Shown piece by piece: positions 36,887 through 45,378 of a stretch of 61,047 bases of DNA (positions are counted from its first letter, which is position 1; each line of letters begins with the position of its first letter). The stretch covers positions 1 to 61,047 of the forward strand of contig CALESG010000086.1 of NCBI GenBank assembly GCA_937907215.1, in the 5' to 3' direction. Source of the DNA: an uncultured Ruminococcus sp. (GTDB lineage Bacteria; Bacillota; Clostridia; Oscillospirales; Ruminococcaceae). The notes under the pieces were generated by a model. That model was not told the DNA's origin. It was given only the letters and a program-made list of their open reading frames with translations, and ran no database searches. The translations under genes were made by a program, and so were the position numbers.

Positions 36887-38296
36887 ATGGTATTCAGCAG
36901 TATCGATTTTATATTTCGATTCCTGCCACTCTTCCTAATTGGTTACTACATTGCACCCAAAAATTACAAAAATTTAATTTTGCTTATCGGAAGTCTTATT
37001 TTTTACGCTTGGGGCGATGGTTGGTATTTACTGATACTTTTACTTTCAGTATTTGTGAATTTTATATTTGGAAAACTAATAGAAGGACACGGGCAACAAA
37101 ATCAAACACAAAAAACACGGCTAACTTTTTTATGGGTAATAGTTGCATTTAATTTTGCATTACTTGTACTATTTAAGTATACAGGATTTCTTGTTGAAAA
37201 TCTAAATGTACTTTTAAAATTATTCAATGTTCAGCTTCCTGCTGCAAATATGCATCTCCCTCTTGGTATAAGTTATTTTACATTCATGACTGTATCTTAT
37301 CAGGTAGATGTTTACAGACGTGAAATCCATGCTGCAAACAATATTGTGACATTCGGTACATATGTTACAATGTTTCCTAAACTTATCTCCGGTCCTATAA
37401 CTGAATATGGTGAGATCGTAAATGGTCTGTATTTTAAAAATATATCATTGGATAATATTGAAAACGGACTTCAAACATTTATATTGGGTCTTGGTGCAAA
37501 GACAATTCTCGCCGATAATATGGGAACTCTTTGGGCTGGTATGTCACGTTATGGATATGAAAGTATATCCTGTCCATATGCATGGCTTGGTGCAATAAGC
37601 TACAGTTTCCAGCTGTATTTTGACTTCTTCGGATATTCTCTTATGGCTATAGGAATCGGAAGAATGCTCGGATTTGAACTTCCGAAAAACTTTGACCACC
37701 CTTATGCTTCCGGAAGTATTTCTGAATTCTGGAGAAGATGGCACATTACACTCGGCAAATGGTTTAAAAAATATATTTATTTCCCTCTTGGCGGCAGCAG
37801 ATGCAGTACTATAAAAATTATACGAAATACATTTCTTGTATGGGCGTTTACAGGACTGTGGCATGGTGCAAGCTGGAATTTTATACTATGGGGTATAATA
37901 TTCTTTGGTTTTATAATGCTTGAACGTTTTTGTATCGGAAAATATCTTGCACGTACACGTGTACTTAAGCACGTTTATGTATGCTTTTTAATCCCGCTTA
38001 CATGGATAGTATTTGCAATGCGTGATATTGGCGATATTGGCATATACTTTTCACGTCTTTTCCCGTTTGGAGGTTCTCCAGACTTTGTTACAACAAAAGA
38101 TTTTTGGAATGCACTCGGTAATTATTGGCAGCTGCTTATTGCTTGTGTATTCTTCTGTCTGCCTGTTACAGAAAAAATATACAATAGATTCAAAGACAGC
38201 ATCATTATAAAAGTCATACTCTTAATAATATTTGTATTCAGTATGATAATTGTCAACACATCAACAAATAACCCATTCATGTATTCACGTTTTTGA
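36887..38296 (+). CDS. MBOAT O-acyltransferase (AlgI-like)
   Basis: A 469-residue multi-pass membrane acyltransferase. The AlgI/DltB-type signature is clear: FYAWGDGWYLLILLLSVFVNFIFGKLI, LPLGISYFTFMTVSYQVDVYR, SISEFWRRWHITLGKWFKKYIYFPLGGSR and the catalytic-histidine segment TGLWHGASWNFILWG. Such proteins pass acetyl groups through the membrane to cell-surface polymers. The ATG at 36887 follows GGGGG. The next gene is an SGNH protein, the usual extracellular partner. Confidence 0.9.
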   Translation: MVFSSIDFIFRFLPLFLIGYYIAPKNYKNLILLIGSLIFYAWGDGWYLLILLLSVFVNFIFGKLIEGHGQQNQTQKTRLTFLWVIVAFNFALLVLFKYTGFLVENLNVLLKLFNVQLPAANMHLPLGISYFTFMTVSYQVDVYRREIHAANNIVTFGTYVTMFPKLISGPITEYGEIVNGLYFKNISLDNIENGLQTFILGLGAKTILADNMGTLWAGMSRYGYESISCPYAWLGAISYSFQLYFDFFGYSLMAIGIGRMLGFELPKNFDHPYASGSISEFWRRWHITLGKWFKKYIYFPLGGSRCSTIKIIRNTFLVWAFTGLWHGASWNFILWGIIFFGFIMLERFCIGKYLARTRVLKHVYVCFLIPLTWIVFAMRDIGDIGIYFSRLFPFGGSPDFVTTKDFWNALGNYWQLLIACVFFCLPVTEKIYNRFKDSIIIKVILLIIFVFSMIIVNTSTNNPFMYSRF

Positions 38297-38313
38297 TAAC
38301 AGGAGGAAATTTT

Positions 38314-39234
38314 ATGAATTCTGTATTTTCAATAATAAAATCTCATATACTTATATTTGGAGTTGTAATAGCTTCTATTGTTTTGGCAATTGTATTTTTC
38401 ATTCAGAAAAATAATGATTCAACTGTCAGCGAAAATTCAAACAATATAGCATTGTCATCAGGTCAGTCAGATAGTGGCATCCACCAACCGGCAACATTTG
38501 CTGTTGATGCCAACGGAAACAAAATTACTCAAGATATAAATACAACAACAGATATAGAAAACGTTGATAATGTTGTTACTTCAGAAGACGGCAGTACTAT
38601 TCAAACTAAAACTACTGAAACTGTTTCAAACAATAGCTTTCAGACTGTAGAAGATGATTATTTCCATGATGCTCTTTTCATTGGCAATTCCAGAACAGTA
38701 GGTCTTTCACTTTATGGTTCAATGCCGGAAGAAACAACATTCTATGCAACAGTTGGAATGAATATTTATGACCTTTTAACATCGACTGCACAGGTTCCAC
38801 CGGAAGAAGGTCCGGAACAATCATTTACATCAGTGCTTAGCGAAAAGCAGTATGGCAAGATCTATATTATGCTTGGCATAAATGACCTTGGAACAGGCAC
38901 ATCTGAATCATTTGCAGAATATTATAAAACAATAATTGATACAATACATCAGGCACAGCCAAATGCAATAATATACATACAAAGTATTATAAATATTTCT
39001 GCTGAAAGAGATGCTCAAGGCGATGCTATCTCAAATTCAAACATAAATGAGAAGAACGCTTTACTTGAACAGCTTGCAAATAATGATTATATATATTATC
39101 TCAATATAAATGAAGTTCTAATAGATTCAAATGGATTTCTTAATGCCGATTATACATCAGATGGTGTACACCTTGGCGGCGGTTCACTTTCACTTTGGGA
39201 AGATTACCTTTATTCTCATGCAATCATAAAATAA
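38314..39234 (+). CDS. Membrane-anchored SGNH-type acetyltransferase/esterase partner of MBOAT
   Basis: A 306-residue protein with an N-terminal membrane anchor (IKSHILIFGVVIASIVLAIVFFI) and a Thr/Asn/Ser linker to about residue 115. The SGNH domain has DALFIGNSRTVGLSLYG as block I, IYIMLGINDLG and DGVHLGGGSL. The Ser is in a GNS rather than GDS context. The ATG at 38314 with AGGAGG is preferred over an upstream start that overlaps the MBOAT gene. It likely completes acetyl transfer to a surface polysaccharide. Confidence 0.8.
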   Translation: MNSVFSIIKSHILIFGVVIASIVLAIVFFIQKNNDSTVSENSNNIALSSGQSDSGIHQPATFAVDANGNKITQDINTTTDIENVDNVVTSEDGSTIQTKTTETVSNNSFQTVEDDYFHDALFIGNSRTVGLSLYGSMPEETTFYATVGMNIYDLLTSTAQVPPEEGPEQSFTSVLSEKQYGKIYIMLGINDLGTGTSESFAEYYKTIIDTIHQAQPNAIIYIQSIINISAERDAQGDAISNSNINEKNALLEQLANNDYIYYLNINEVLIDSNGFLNADYTSDGVHLGGGSLSLWEDYLYSHAIIK

Positions 39235-39257
39235 AAACTTAATCATATTAAAAATTT

Positions 39258-39300
39258 GGTCACTGTAAAGCCTAAGCTCTACAGTGACCTTTTCTTTTTT
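39258..39300. terminator. Bidirectional terminator between SGNH and MFS genes
   Basis: GGTCACTGTA pairs with TACAGTGACC and is followed on the plus strand by TTTTCTTTTTT; the convergent MFS gene can use it from the other strand. Confidence 0.85.
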
Positions 39301-39336
39301 AGTATAAAGCAAGTTCTTTATAATCTTAATAGTTAT

Positions 39337-40440
39337 TTACCAGCGTGAAAAAAGAATCCCTGCAAGAGGTGACATTACAATCATTAAAACTGAAAATGTA
39401 AATGACTCTATTGAAATGAGTGTTGCTCTCTGCTCTGAAGGAAACATATCCTGCAATATTGCATTTGTCCTTACTTGAAGTGCATCATCACTAAATGAAG
39501 CAATAAATCCACCTAATGTCATAATTGCATATACACCTGAATGTTCTAAAGCCACTCCAAATAGTACAAGCGTTGCTGCAACTGCAAATACATTTCTATA
39601 TCGAAATCTTTTAAACTTAAGTATAATCTTAGCTCCAAAAACTCCGCCGCATTCCATAATAAACAAAGCCAATCCAAGTATTGAATCGGGTACGCCTGCT
39701 GTCGAAAGCTTTGCCTGCAAAAAGAAAAGTAATAATATATCAACAGCTCCAACAAAAGAATTGCAGAACATTAAAAATATCGCTTTTCTTTCTTTTTTCA
39801 GAAACAATAGGCTTACTATAAAATAGTTTGCAAATTCTTTCCATAGGGATTGAACTAAGTTACTATTATTATTGTCATCTTTACAAATGCGTACTTCATA
39901 TAATTCAGCAAGAACAAATATTTGTACAACTCCCATTAAAACATCAATAAAATATGCTGCCCTGTATCCAATAAAAAGTGCAAAACCTGCACACAAAGTA
40001 GAAAATCCGTTACAAATACGATAAATAATCATCTGATTAGAAGCGTACTTTTCAAAATACATTTCGCTTTTTGCTGTTTTAAGCGAGTCATAAGCAAGTG
40101 CGTCACCTGAACCTGATGAAAAGTTATAGCTCATAGCAAAAAAAGCCAGACAAATACATATCATAAGCAAATTATGTGAAAATATCATTATAATACTGCC
40201 GACCATACGCATGATATTGCTGACTATAAGCATCTTTTTTCGTCCAAATATATCTGCAAGGACTCCAGACGGAATTTCAAAAATCAAACTTGTAATATGA
40301 AAAATTGTTTCTGCAATGCCTATTTCCACCAGACTATAACCTCTTGCTGCAAGAATTGCTACCCATGCACCGGTAAGTGATAAATTACCAAATACAGATG
40401 ATAAATATAGTCCGGATATTTGTTTTTTAATATTAAACAT
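39337..40440 (-). CDS. MFS efflux transporter, TetA(P)/Tet(40)-like
   Basis: A 367-residue major facilitator protein with about eleven hydrophobic segments. The start KKQISGLYLSSVFGNLSLTGAWVAILAARGYSLVEIGIAETIFHITSLIFEIPSGVLADIFGRKKM contains the MFS loop motif (GVLADIFGRKK). It recalls the TetA(P)/Tet(40) drug-efflux branch, but resistance is not proven. It ends at LAGILFSRW, one helix shorter than a 12-helix protein, so the C-terminus may be trimmed. Its AAGGAGG site is buried in a hairpin and a 42-codon leader ORF precedes it, which suggests induction by a ribosome-targeting drug. Confidence 0.78.
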   Translation of the reverse strand: MFNIKKQISGLYLSSVFGNLSLTGAWVAILAARGYSLVEIGIAETIFHITSLIFEIPSGVLADIFGRKKMLIVSNIMRMVGSIIMIFSHNLLMICICLAFFAMSYNFSSGSGDALAYDSLKTAKSEMYFEKYASNQMIIYRICNGFSTLCAGFALFIGYRAAYFIDVLMGVVQIFVLAELYEVRICKDDNNNSNLVQSLWKEFANYFIVSLLFLKKERKAIFLMFCNSFVGAVDILLLFFLQAKLSTAGVPDSILGLALFIMECGGVFGAKIILKFKRFRYRNVFAVAATLVLFGVALEHSGVYAIMTLGGFIASFSDDALQVRTNAILQDMFPSEQRATLISIESFTFSVLMIVMSPLAGILFSRW

Positions 40441-40447
40441 AAAAAAA

Positions 40448-40481
40448 CCTCCTTAACTTTAAATTAAAATAAGTCAAGGAG
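40448..40481 (-). promoter_or_regulatory. Hairpin sequestering the MFS ribosome binding site
   Basis: On the minus strand CTCCTTGACTT pairs with AAGTTAAGGAG (one mismatch), leaving an 11-nt loop. The 3' arm contains the AAGGAGG site of the MFS gene, 7 bp from its ATG, so translation would be blocked until the stem opens. Confidence 0.7.
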
Positions 40482-40520
40482 ATAATATACCAATTTTATA
40501 AAAGAAATAAAATCATGCAC

Positions 40521-40649
40521 TTAAAACGGCAAATAAATTGCAAAATCGTCTGATTTGAGCAAATCTTTTCTAAAAATAGGTACACTATCCCCGTAAAGAG
40601 GAAAAATAGAACCTTTATTCAGTTGCAGATTTGCCATTCTCCAGCACAT
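40521..40649 (-). CDS. 42-codon leader peptide upstream of MFS exporter
   Basis: The frame begins with ATG 8 bp after AGAGG and encodes 42 residues. It starts MCWRMANLQLNKGS and ends DDFAIYLPF. It lies between a consensus promoter and the MFS gene, about 80 bp before that gene's start codon and just upstream of the site-masking hairpin. Such leader frames control many ribosome-drug resistance genes by stalling. I do not recognise the stalling motif. It is too short for family assignment. Confidence 0.6.
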   Translation of the reverse strand: MCWRMANLQLNKGSIFPLYGDSVPIFRKDLLKSDDFAIYLPF

Positions 40650-40679
40650 AACTCGAACCTCTCATAAGTTATTTTTTAT

Positions 40680-40708
40680 ATTATATCACCTTTTTGAAGA
40701 TAAGTCAA
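40680..40708 (-). promoter_or_regulatory. Sigma-A promoter of the leader/MFS unit
   Basis: On the minus strand TTGACT and TATAAT are separated by 17 bp. The predicted start is about 20 bp before the leader ORF. Confidence 0.8.
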
Positions 40709-40747
40709 CTCTAAAATAATATATTTACAGAGATCTTAAAATAAACA

Positions 40748-40776
40748 TTGACTTTTTATTTTAAAAATGATATAAT
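40748..40776 (+). promoter_or_regulatory. Sigma-A promoter of the SPFH gene
   Basis: TTGACT and TATAAT are separated by 17 bp, 54 bp before the start codon; divergent from the MFS promoter. Confidence 0.8.
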
Positions 40777-40829
40777 ATCGCTAACGGATTTATTTCCGAA
40801 ATAATATATTTTACAGGAGTATTTTTCCA

Positions 40830-41714
40830 ATGAAAAAGAAAAGCATAAAGGCAATCGTGATCTCGGCCATAGCTGTAATTTTACTGCTAATTGCCGGAAT
40901 AAGTACTGTTACAATCGTTCCTGCCGGAACAGCTGGCGTAGTAGTTACTATGGGTAAGGTCAGCAACAATGCACTTGACAGCGGTCTGCATTTTAAAATT
41001 CCATTTATACAATCAGTCGTAATCATGAATAATAAAATCCAGAAATGTGAAGTAGAATCCAACAGCGTTTCAAAGGATTTACAAACAGTTTCAAGTTCTG
41101 TTGCAGTAAACTTCCATATTTCAAGTGATTCTGCCGCAAGTATATATAGAACTATCGGTGAACAGTATCAGGATACCGTTTTGCAGCCTGCAATTCAAGA
41201 AGCCGTAAAATCTGTTTCTGCACAATATACTGCCGAAGAACTCATCACAAAACGTACAGCTGTTGGCGATGAAATCGGAGCTGCACTTACAGAGAAGGTT
41301 TCAGAATATGGAATCATTATCGACAAATTTAATATAGTTAATTTTGGATTTACCGATGAATTTAATGAAGCTATAGAGCAAAAGCAAGTTGCAGAACAAA
41401 ATTATCTAAAGGCAAAAACTGAAAAAGAACAACAGTTAATGGAAGCTGAAGCCGATGCCAAGAAACAGGTTATTTCAGCGGAGGCAGAAGCTGAGGCTAA
41501 ACTAAAAAAAGCAGAAGCCGAGGCAGAGGCTAATGAAAAAATAAATGCGTCACTTAACGGCAATATTCTTACATATCAGCAAATACAAAAATGGGACGGA
41601 AAATATCCAAATGTAGTATCATCTGATTCATCAATATTGATAGACGTTCCAAATGATAGTTCAAGTGTACCTTCAAACAGCAGAACGACCACTGATAATA
41701 ATTCAGAAGAATAA
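40830..41714 (+). CDS. SPFH/Band 7 (prohibitin-like) membrane protein
   Basis: A 294-residue protein with one N-terminal membrane helix (AIVISAIAVILLLIAGISTVTIV) and an SPFH domain (PAGTAGVVVTMGKVSNNALDSGLHFKIPFIQSVVIMNNKIQ). A long Ala/Glu/Lys coiled coil follows (about residues 185-240, QKQVAEQNYLKAKTEKEQQLMEAEADAKK) and a Ser/Asn tail. SPFH proteins form membrane microdomain scaffolds and often regulate proteases. It has its own promoter and terminator. Confidence 0.9.
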   Translation: MKKKSIKAIVISAIAVILLLIAGISTVTIVPAGTAGVVVTMGKVSNNALDSGLHFKIPFIQSVVIMNNKIQKCEVESNSVSKDLQTVSSSVAVNFHISSDSAASIYRTIGEQYQDTVLQPAIQEAVKSVSAQYTAEELITKRTAVGDEIGAALTEKVSEYGIIIDKFNIVNFGFTDEFNEAIEQKQVAEQNYLKAKTEKEQQLMEAEADAKKQVISAEAEAEAKLKKAEAEAEANEKINASLNGNILTYQQIQKWDGKYPNVVSSDSSILIDVPNDSSSVPSNSRTTTDNNSEE

Positions 41715-41729
41715 AGAATAAAAACTTCA

Positions 41730-41770
41730 AAAGCAAGCAGTTGAAAGATTTCAGCTGCTTGCAATTTTTA
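41730..41770 (+). terminator. Terminator of the SPFH gene
   Basis: AAGCAAGCAG pairs with CTGCTTGC and is followed by AATTTTT. Confidence 0.75.
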
Positions 41771-41780
41771 TGATATAATA

Positions 41781-41809
41781 TTGACAATTTATATAATATA
41801 TGGTACAAT
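41781..41809 (+). promoter_or_regulatory. Sigma-A promoter of the GH5 gene
   Basis: TTGACA and TACAAT are separated by 17 bp with an extended TGG before the -10, 65 bp ahead of the ATG. Confidence 0.7.
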
Positions 41810-41874
41810 AAATAATAAATATTGTACGCTGTTTTTTATATTTTTTATCGTTTATTTATAATAAAGGAGCTAAT

Positions 41875-43500
41875 ATGAAACATTCATTTTTTAAAAAAAT
41901 CGCTTTATCAAGCGTGATTTGTGCATCATTGATAGTGAAAATGACATCCGGCTTAAGCAATATCACGGCGGATGCTGCTCCTGATACATATCACGATGAC
42001 TGGCTTCACGTAAATGAAAATGCAGAGATCGTTGACATGAACGACAACCCTGTTTGGCTTACAGGCTGTAACTGGTTCGGATTTAATGTTGGAAGCCAGG
42101 TATTTGATGGAGTATGGTCGCAGAATATGCATTCAATGCTTACACAAATAGCAGACCATGGATTCAATCTGCTGCGTGTGCCTATGTCTACTGAAATTCT
42201 TCTTCAATGGAAAAACGGCGATCCTGATCCTGCACCGCCTAAGGTAAATGAATATACAAACCCTGAACTCACTATTGAAGGTGTAGAAGGCGGAACTGTA
42301 ATATACAGTTTCGATATTTGGAATAAAGCTGTAGAATGGTGCAGAGAACTTGGTATAAAAATCATGATCGATATTCACAGTGCTGAAACAGCCTCTGCTG
42401 GTCATCAGGTAAATCTTTGGTATACAGATAAATTCAGTACTGAAGACTGGTGTACTGCACTGGAATGGTTTGCCGATTATTACAAAGATGATGATACTAT
42501 TATTGCAATAGATTTGAAAAACGAACCTCATGGTACTGCCGATACTATAAATAATATGGCAAAGTGGGATGATTCAAAAGATCCAAACAACTGGAAATAT
42601 GCTGCTGAAACTTGTGCTGCCAGAGTCCTTGCAAAAAATCCGGAACTGCTTATTATGGTAGAAGGAACAGAGGTGTATCCAAAGTTTGAAGAAGGTGCAA
42701 GCTGGACTTCTCAAAATATTGATTATTCACGTTATCCATATAGTTATTATCACCACACATGGTGGGGTGGCAATTTTAGAGGAGCAAAAGAATACCCTAT
42801 TGATTTAGGCAAACATCAAAGTCAGCTTGTGTATTCTCCTCATGATTACGGCCCTCTTGTATTTGAACAAAGCTGGTTCTATGATGGCTTTAATCAAGAA
42901 ACATTGTTAAAAGACTGCTGGCAGGACAATTGGTTTTTCCTATTAGAAGACGGCATAGCACCACTCCTTATGGGAGAATGGGGCGGATTTATGGACGGTG
43001 ACAAAAACGAAGCATGGATGATCTATTTGCGTGATTTTATGATCGAACATCATATACATCATACATTCTGGTGCTTCAATGAAAACTCCGGCGACACCGG
43101 CGGATTGGTTTATGATAACTTTGGCAAATGGGACGAAGAAAAATATGCGCTTGTAAAGCCAGCACTTTGGCAGAACAAGGACGGTAAATTTATAAGCCTT
43201 GACCACAGCATAAAACTTGGAGCAAATGGAATTTCTTTATCTGACCACTATGGCAGTGATGTTAATCCTCCAGTGGAAAAAATTGTTGCCGGTGATATAA
43301 ATGAGGATAAAAAAATAAATGTAATGGATCTATCCATGGCAAAATATAAGCTTTGCAATGAACCGCAGACCAATGATGTTCTCATATCATCTCCTGAAGA
43401 CGTAAACGGCGATGGAATTTTTAATATTAAAGATATTCTGCATCTTTCAAAGTACATTGTGGGAATTGATGTGGAGCTTAAAACATATAAATCAAAATAA
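41875..43500 (+). CDS. Secreted GH5 endoglucanase-type enzyme with type I dockerin
   Basis: A 541-residue secreted glycoside hydrolase. A signal peptide occupies about residues 1-35. The GH5 barrel has WLTGCNWFGF, FNLLRVPMSTE, IMIDIHS, the acid/base Glu217 in DLKNEPHG and the nucleophile Glu368 in LLMGEWGG. The C-terminal dockerin (about 470-535) has two calcium repeats, GDINEDKKINVMDLSMAKYKL and EDVNGDGIFNIKDILHLSKYI. It likely cleaves beta-1,4-glucan or a related mannan/xyloglucan; the subfamily is not certain. The dockerin implies attachment to a cohesin scaffold not present in this window. Confidence 0.88.
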   Translation: MKHSFFKKIALSSVICASLIVKMTSGLSNITADAAPDTYHDDWLHVNENAEIVDMNDNPVWLTGCNWFGFNVGSQVFDGVWSQNMHSMLTQIADHGFNLLRVPMSTEILLQWKNGDPDPAPPKVNEYTNPELTIEGVEGGTVIYSFDIWNKAVEWCRELGIKIMIDIHSAETASAGHQVNLWYTDKFSTEDWCTALEWFADYYKDDDTIIAIDLKNEPHGTADTINNMAKWDDSKDPNNWKYAAETCAARVLAKNPELLIMVEGTEVYPKFEEGASWTSQNIDYSRYPYSYYHHTWWGGNFRGAKEYPIDLGKHQSQLVYSPHDYGPLVFEQSWFYDGFNQETLLKDCWQDNWFFLLEDGIAPLLMGEWGGFMDGDKNEAWMIYLRDFMIEHHIHHTFWCFNENSGDTGGLVYDNFGKWDEEKYALVKPALWQNKDGKFISLDHSIKLGANGISLSDHYGSDVNPPVEKIVAGDINEDKKINVMDLSMAKYKLCNEPQTNDVLISSPEDVNGDGIFNIKDILHLSKYIVGIDVELKTYKSK

Positions 43501-43522
43501 TTAAAAGTCTGAATATAAATTA

Positions 43523-43567
43523 TATGCACTTCCAAAATGCTTAACTTTTGGAAGTGCATATTTTTTT
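43523..43567 (+). terminator. Terminator of the GH5 gene
   Basis: TATGCACTTCCAAAA pairs with TTTTGGAAGTGCATA, followed by TTTTTTT. Confidence 0.9.
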
Positions 43568-43615
43568 GTATTATTATCCAGATAATAAATTATATAAAAA
43601 ACTTTATGCAAATCA

Positions 43616-43644
43616 TTGACTTTTATGCTTTGACATGCTATACT
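43616..43644 (+). promoter_or_regulatory. Sigma-A promoter of pnuC
   Basis: TTGACT and TATACT are separated by 17 bp, giving a predicted leader of about 115 nt before pnuC. Confidence 0.75.
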
Positions 43645-43651
43645 TGATAAG

Positions 43652-43752
43652 GTTAAATAAATAACAGTCTGCCACCGGGTAGAGATGCAAAAGCATTCGT
43701 TACACATCATTAGGTCTTTGAAGATGTGTAAGCGGATGTTTATTTTATTTTT
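43652..43752 (+). ncRNA. Structured pnuC leader, candidate riboswitch
   Basis: The leader holds a small hairpin (GATGC AAAA GCATTC) whose right arm also begins a long terminator-like stem. CATTCGTTACACATC (43694-43708) pairs with GATGTGTAAGCGGATG (43723-43738), followed by TTTATTTTATTTTT up to the ribosome binding site. The two structures are mutually exclusive, the classic switch layout. The sequence before it (CTGCCACCGGGTAGA) could form the sensing part. I could not match it to a named class; an NAD-related ligand would suit pnuC. Confidence 0.5.
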
Positions 43753-43765
43753 AGGAGATAATTAT

Positions 43766-44482
43766 ATGCATTTACAAAAACAAAAATCATTATTTAATTA
43801 TTTTACAAAAGGTGAGATAGCATTATGGTGTATATCAACGGTTTTAATCATATTATCCTTTTTTATATTTGACAGAGAAAATTATTTAACACTCGTCGCT
43901 TCCTTAATCGGTATAACATCATTGATTTTTAATGCAAAGGGAAATCCGCTCGGACAATTTCTTATTATTATATTCAGTATATTATACGGCATAATTTCTT
44001 TTAAATTCAACTATTATGGAGAGATGGCAACTTACTTGGGAATGACTGCTCCAATGGCTGTTTTTGCATTGATTTCATGGTTGAGGAATCCATATAACGG
44101 AAATAAATCGGAAGTAAAAGTAAATAGGATAAAATCAAAAGAAATCATTCTTTTGATTCCGTTAACAGCAATTATTACATTTATTTTTTATTATATCTTG
44201 GCATATTTTAATACAGCAAATTTAATACTAAGCACTATATCTGTCACAACAAGCTTTATTGCGGTATATTTAACATTTAGAAGAAGTGCATTTTATGCAA
44301 TAGGTTATGCTGCAAATGATATTGTACTCATTGTATTATGGATATTGGCAACAATTTCTGATATATCATATTTATCTGTTGCCATTTGTTTTGTCTTGTT
44401 TTTGATAAATGATATTTACGGATTTATCAACTGGTCAAGAATGCAGAAACGCCAAGAAGCTGATAACATTATCCATTTGTAA
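43766..44482 (+). CDS. pnuC: Nicotinamide riboside transporter PnuC
   Basis: A 238-residue protein with about seven membrane helices and the PnuC pattern NYFTKGEIALWCISTVLIILSFF, ASLIGITSLIFNAKGNPLGQFLIIIFSILYGIISFKFNYYGEM and the C-terminal AICFVLFLINDIYGFINWSRMQKRQ. It imports nicotinamide riboside for NAD synthesis, though close relatives carry other vitamins. The ATG at 43766 with AGGAG is the start; a longer frame to 43685 would run through the structured leader. Confidence 0.88.
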   Translation: MHLQKQKSLFNYFTKGEIALWCISTVLIILSFFIFDRENYLTLVASLIGITSLIFNAKGNPLGQFLIIIFSILYGIISFKFNYYGEMATYLGMTAPMAVFALISWLRNPYNGNKSEVKVNRIKSKEIILLIPLTAIITFIFYYILAYFNTANLILSTISVTTSFIAVYLTFRRSAFYAIGYAANDIVLIVLWILATISDISYLSVAICFVLFLINDIYGFINWSRMQKRQEADNIIHL

Positions 44483-44529
44483 GTCTGCATATTTGTACGT
44501 TTTCATCTTAATTTCCATATTATACAGCC

Positions 44530-45378
44530 TTATCCTTTCACCGCACCGTTTGCAATTCCGCCAATGATTTGCTTTTGACATATTACATAAAAAATAAGAA
44601 TTGGAATCAAGGCAAGCAGATACGATGCAAACGCTAGATTATAATTAGTGCCAAATTGCGATTGAAAATTCAACTGAGCCAGAGGCAGTGTTGTGTTCTT
44701 CGTTCCGGACATAATCACAAGCGGTGTCATAACATCGTTCCATGTGCCGAGTGCTGTAAGCACTGCAACAGTTGCGTGCATAGGTTTCATCATTGGAAAA
44801 ATAATTGTCCAATAAGTTCGCCATGCAGATGCACCATCAATATCAGCAGCTTCCTCCATTGCAAGAGGAACATTTTTCAAATAACCGCTATAAAGCATAA
44901 CATTCATCGGCATATAAAACACAACATAAAGTAAAATCACACCCAAACGATTGTCAATTCCAAGCTGAGCAGTTTCTTTTACAAGAGGCATCATCAGAAT
45001 TGCAAAGGGAACAAACATTCCGCTGACGATGTAGAAATAGGTGAACTTAAAACTTTTTTTCCGTGCCATACTTCTGCCGATTGCATAGCCTGCCATAGAA
45101 TGAACAATGAGAGAGAAAACTATTGTCGTACTGGTGATGAGTATACTGTTTCCTAGGGTACGCCAGAAATCTGTAATACGCATCGCCTCTGTAAAGTTGG
45201 CAAAGCTCCAATGGCTTGGGAATCTCAATGCACCGGCTACATCATTTGTCATTTCAGAAGGATTCTTAAAAGCGATCATGATTGCCATATAAAGAGGAAA
45301 AAGTACAGTGACGCAACCAAGTATCAAAATTATGGTGAGCAGTATATTGGTGTTTTTAATTTTTTTTGCTTTTATCAT
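44530..45378 (-). CDS. Carbohydrate ABC transporter permease (MalG type)
   Basis: A 282-residue permease with six membrane helices and the EAA loop EEAADIDGASAWRTYWTIIFP. It ends GGIANGAVKG, typical of this family. It overlaps the first permease by 4 bp (ATGA) with GGAGG upstream. It forms the second half of a CUT1 sugar importer channel. No ATPase gene follows, so a shared MsmX-like ATPase is expected elsewhere. Confidence 0.92.
   Translation of the reverse strand: MIKAKKIKNTNILLTIILILGCVTVLFPLYMAIMIAFKNPSEMTNDVAGALRFPSHWSFANFTEAMRITDFWRTLGNSILITSTTIVFSLIVHSMAGYAIGRSMARKKSFKFTYFYIVSGMFVPFAILMMPLVKETAQLGIDNRLGVILLYVVFYMPMNVMLYSGYLKNVPLAMEEAADIDGASAWRTYWTIIFPMMKPMHATVAVLTALGTWNDVMTPLVIMSGTKNTTLPLAQLNFQSQFGTNYNLAFASYLLALIPILIFYVICQKQIIGGIANGAVKG

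Noticed and set aside
43652..43752. TPP, THF or preQ1 riboswitch upstream of pnuC
   Set aside because: None of the conserved core strings of those classes was seen, so the leader is reported as unclassified.
43685..43765. N-terminal extension of PnuC
   Set aside because: This stretch forms the structured leader and terminator-like stem; the ATG at 43766 has AGGAG and begins at the family start.
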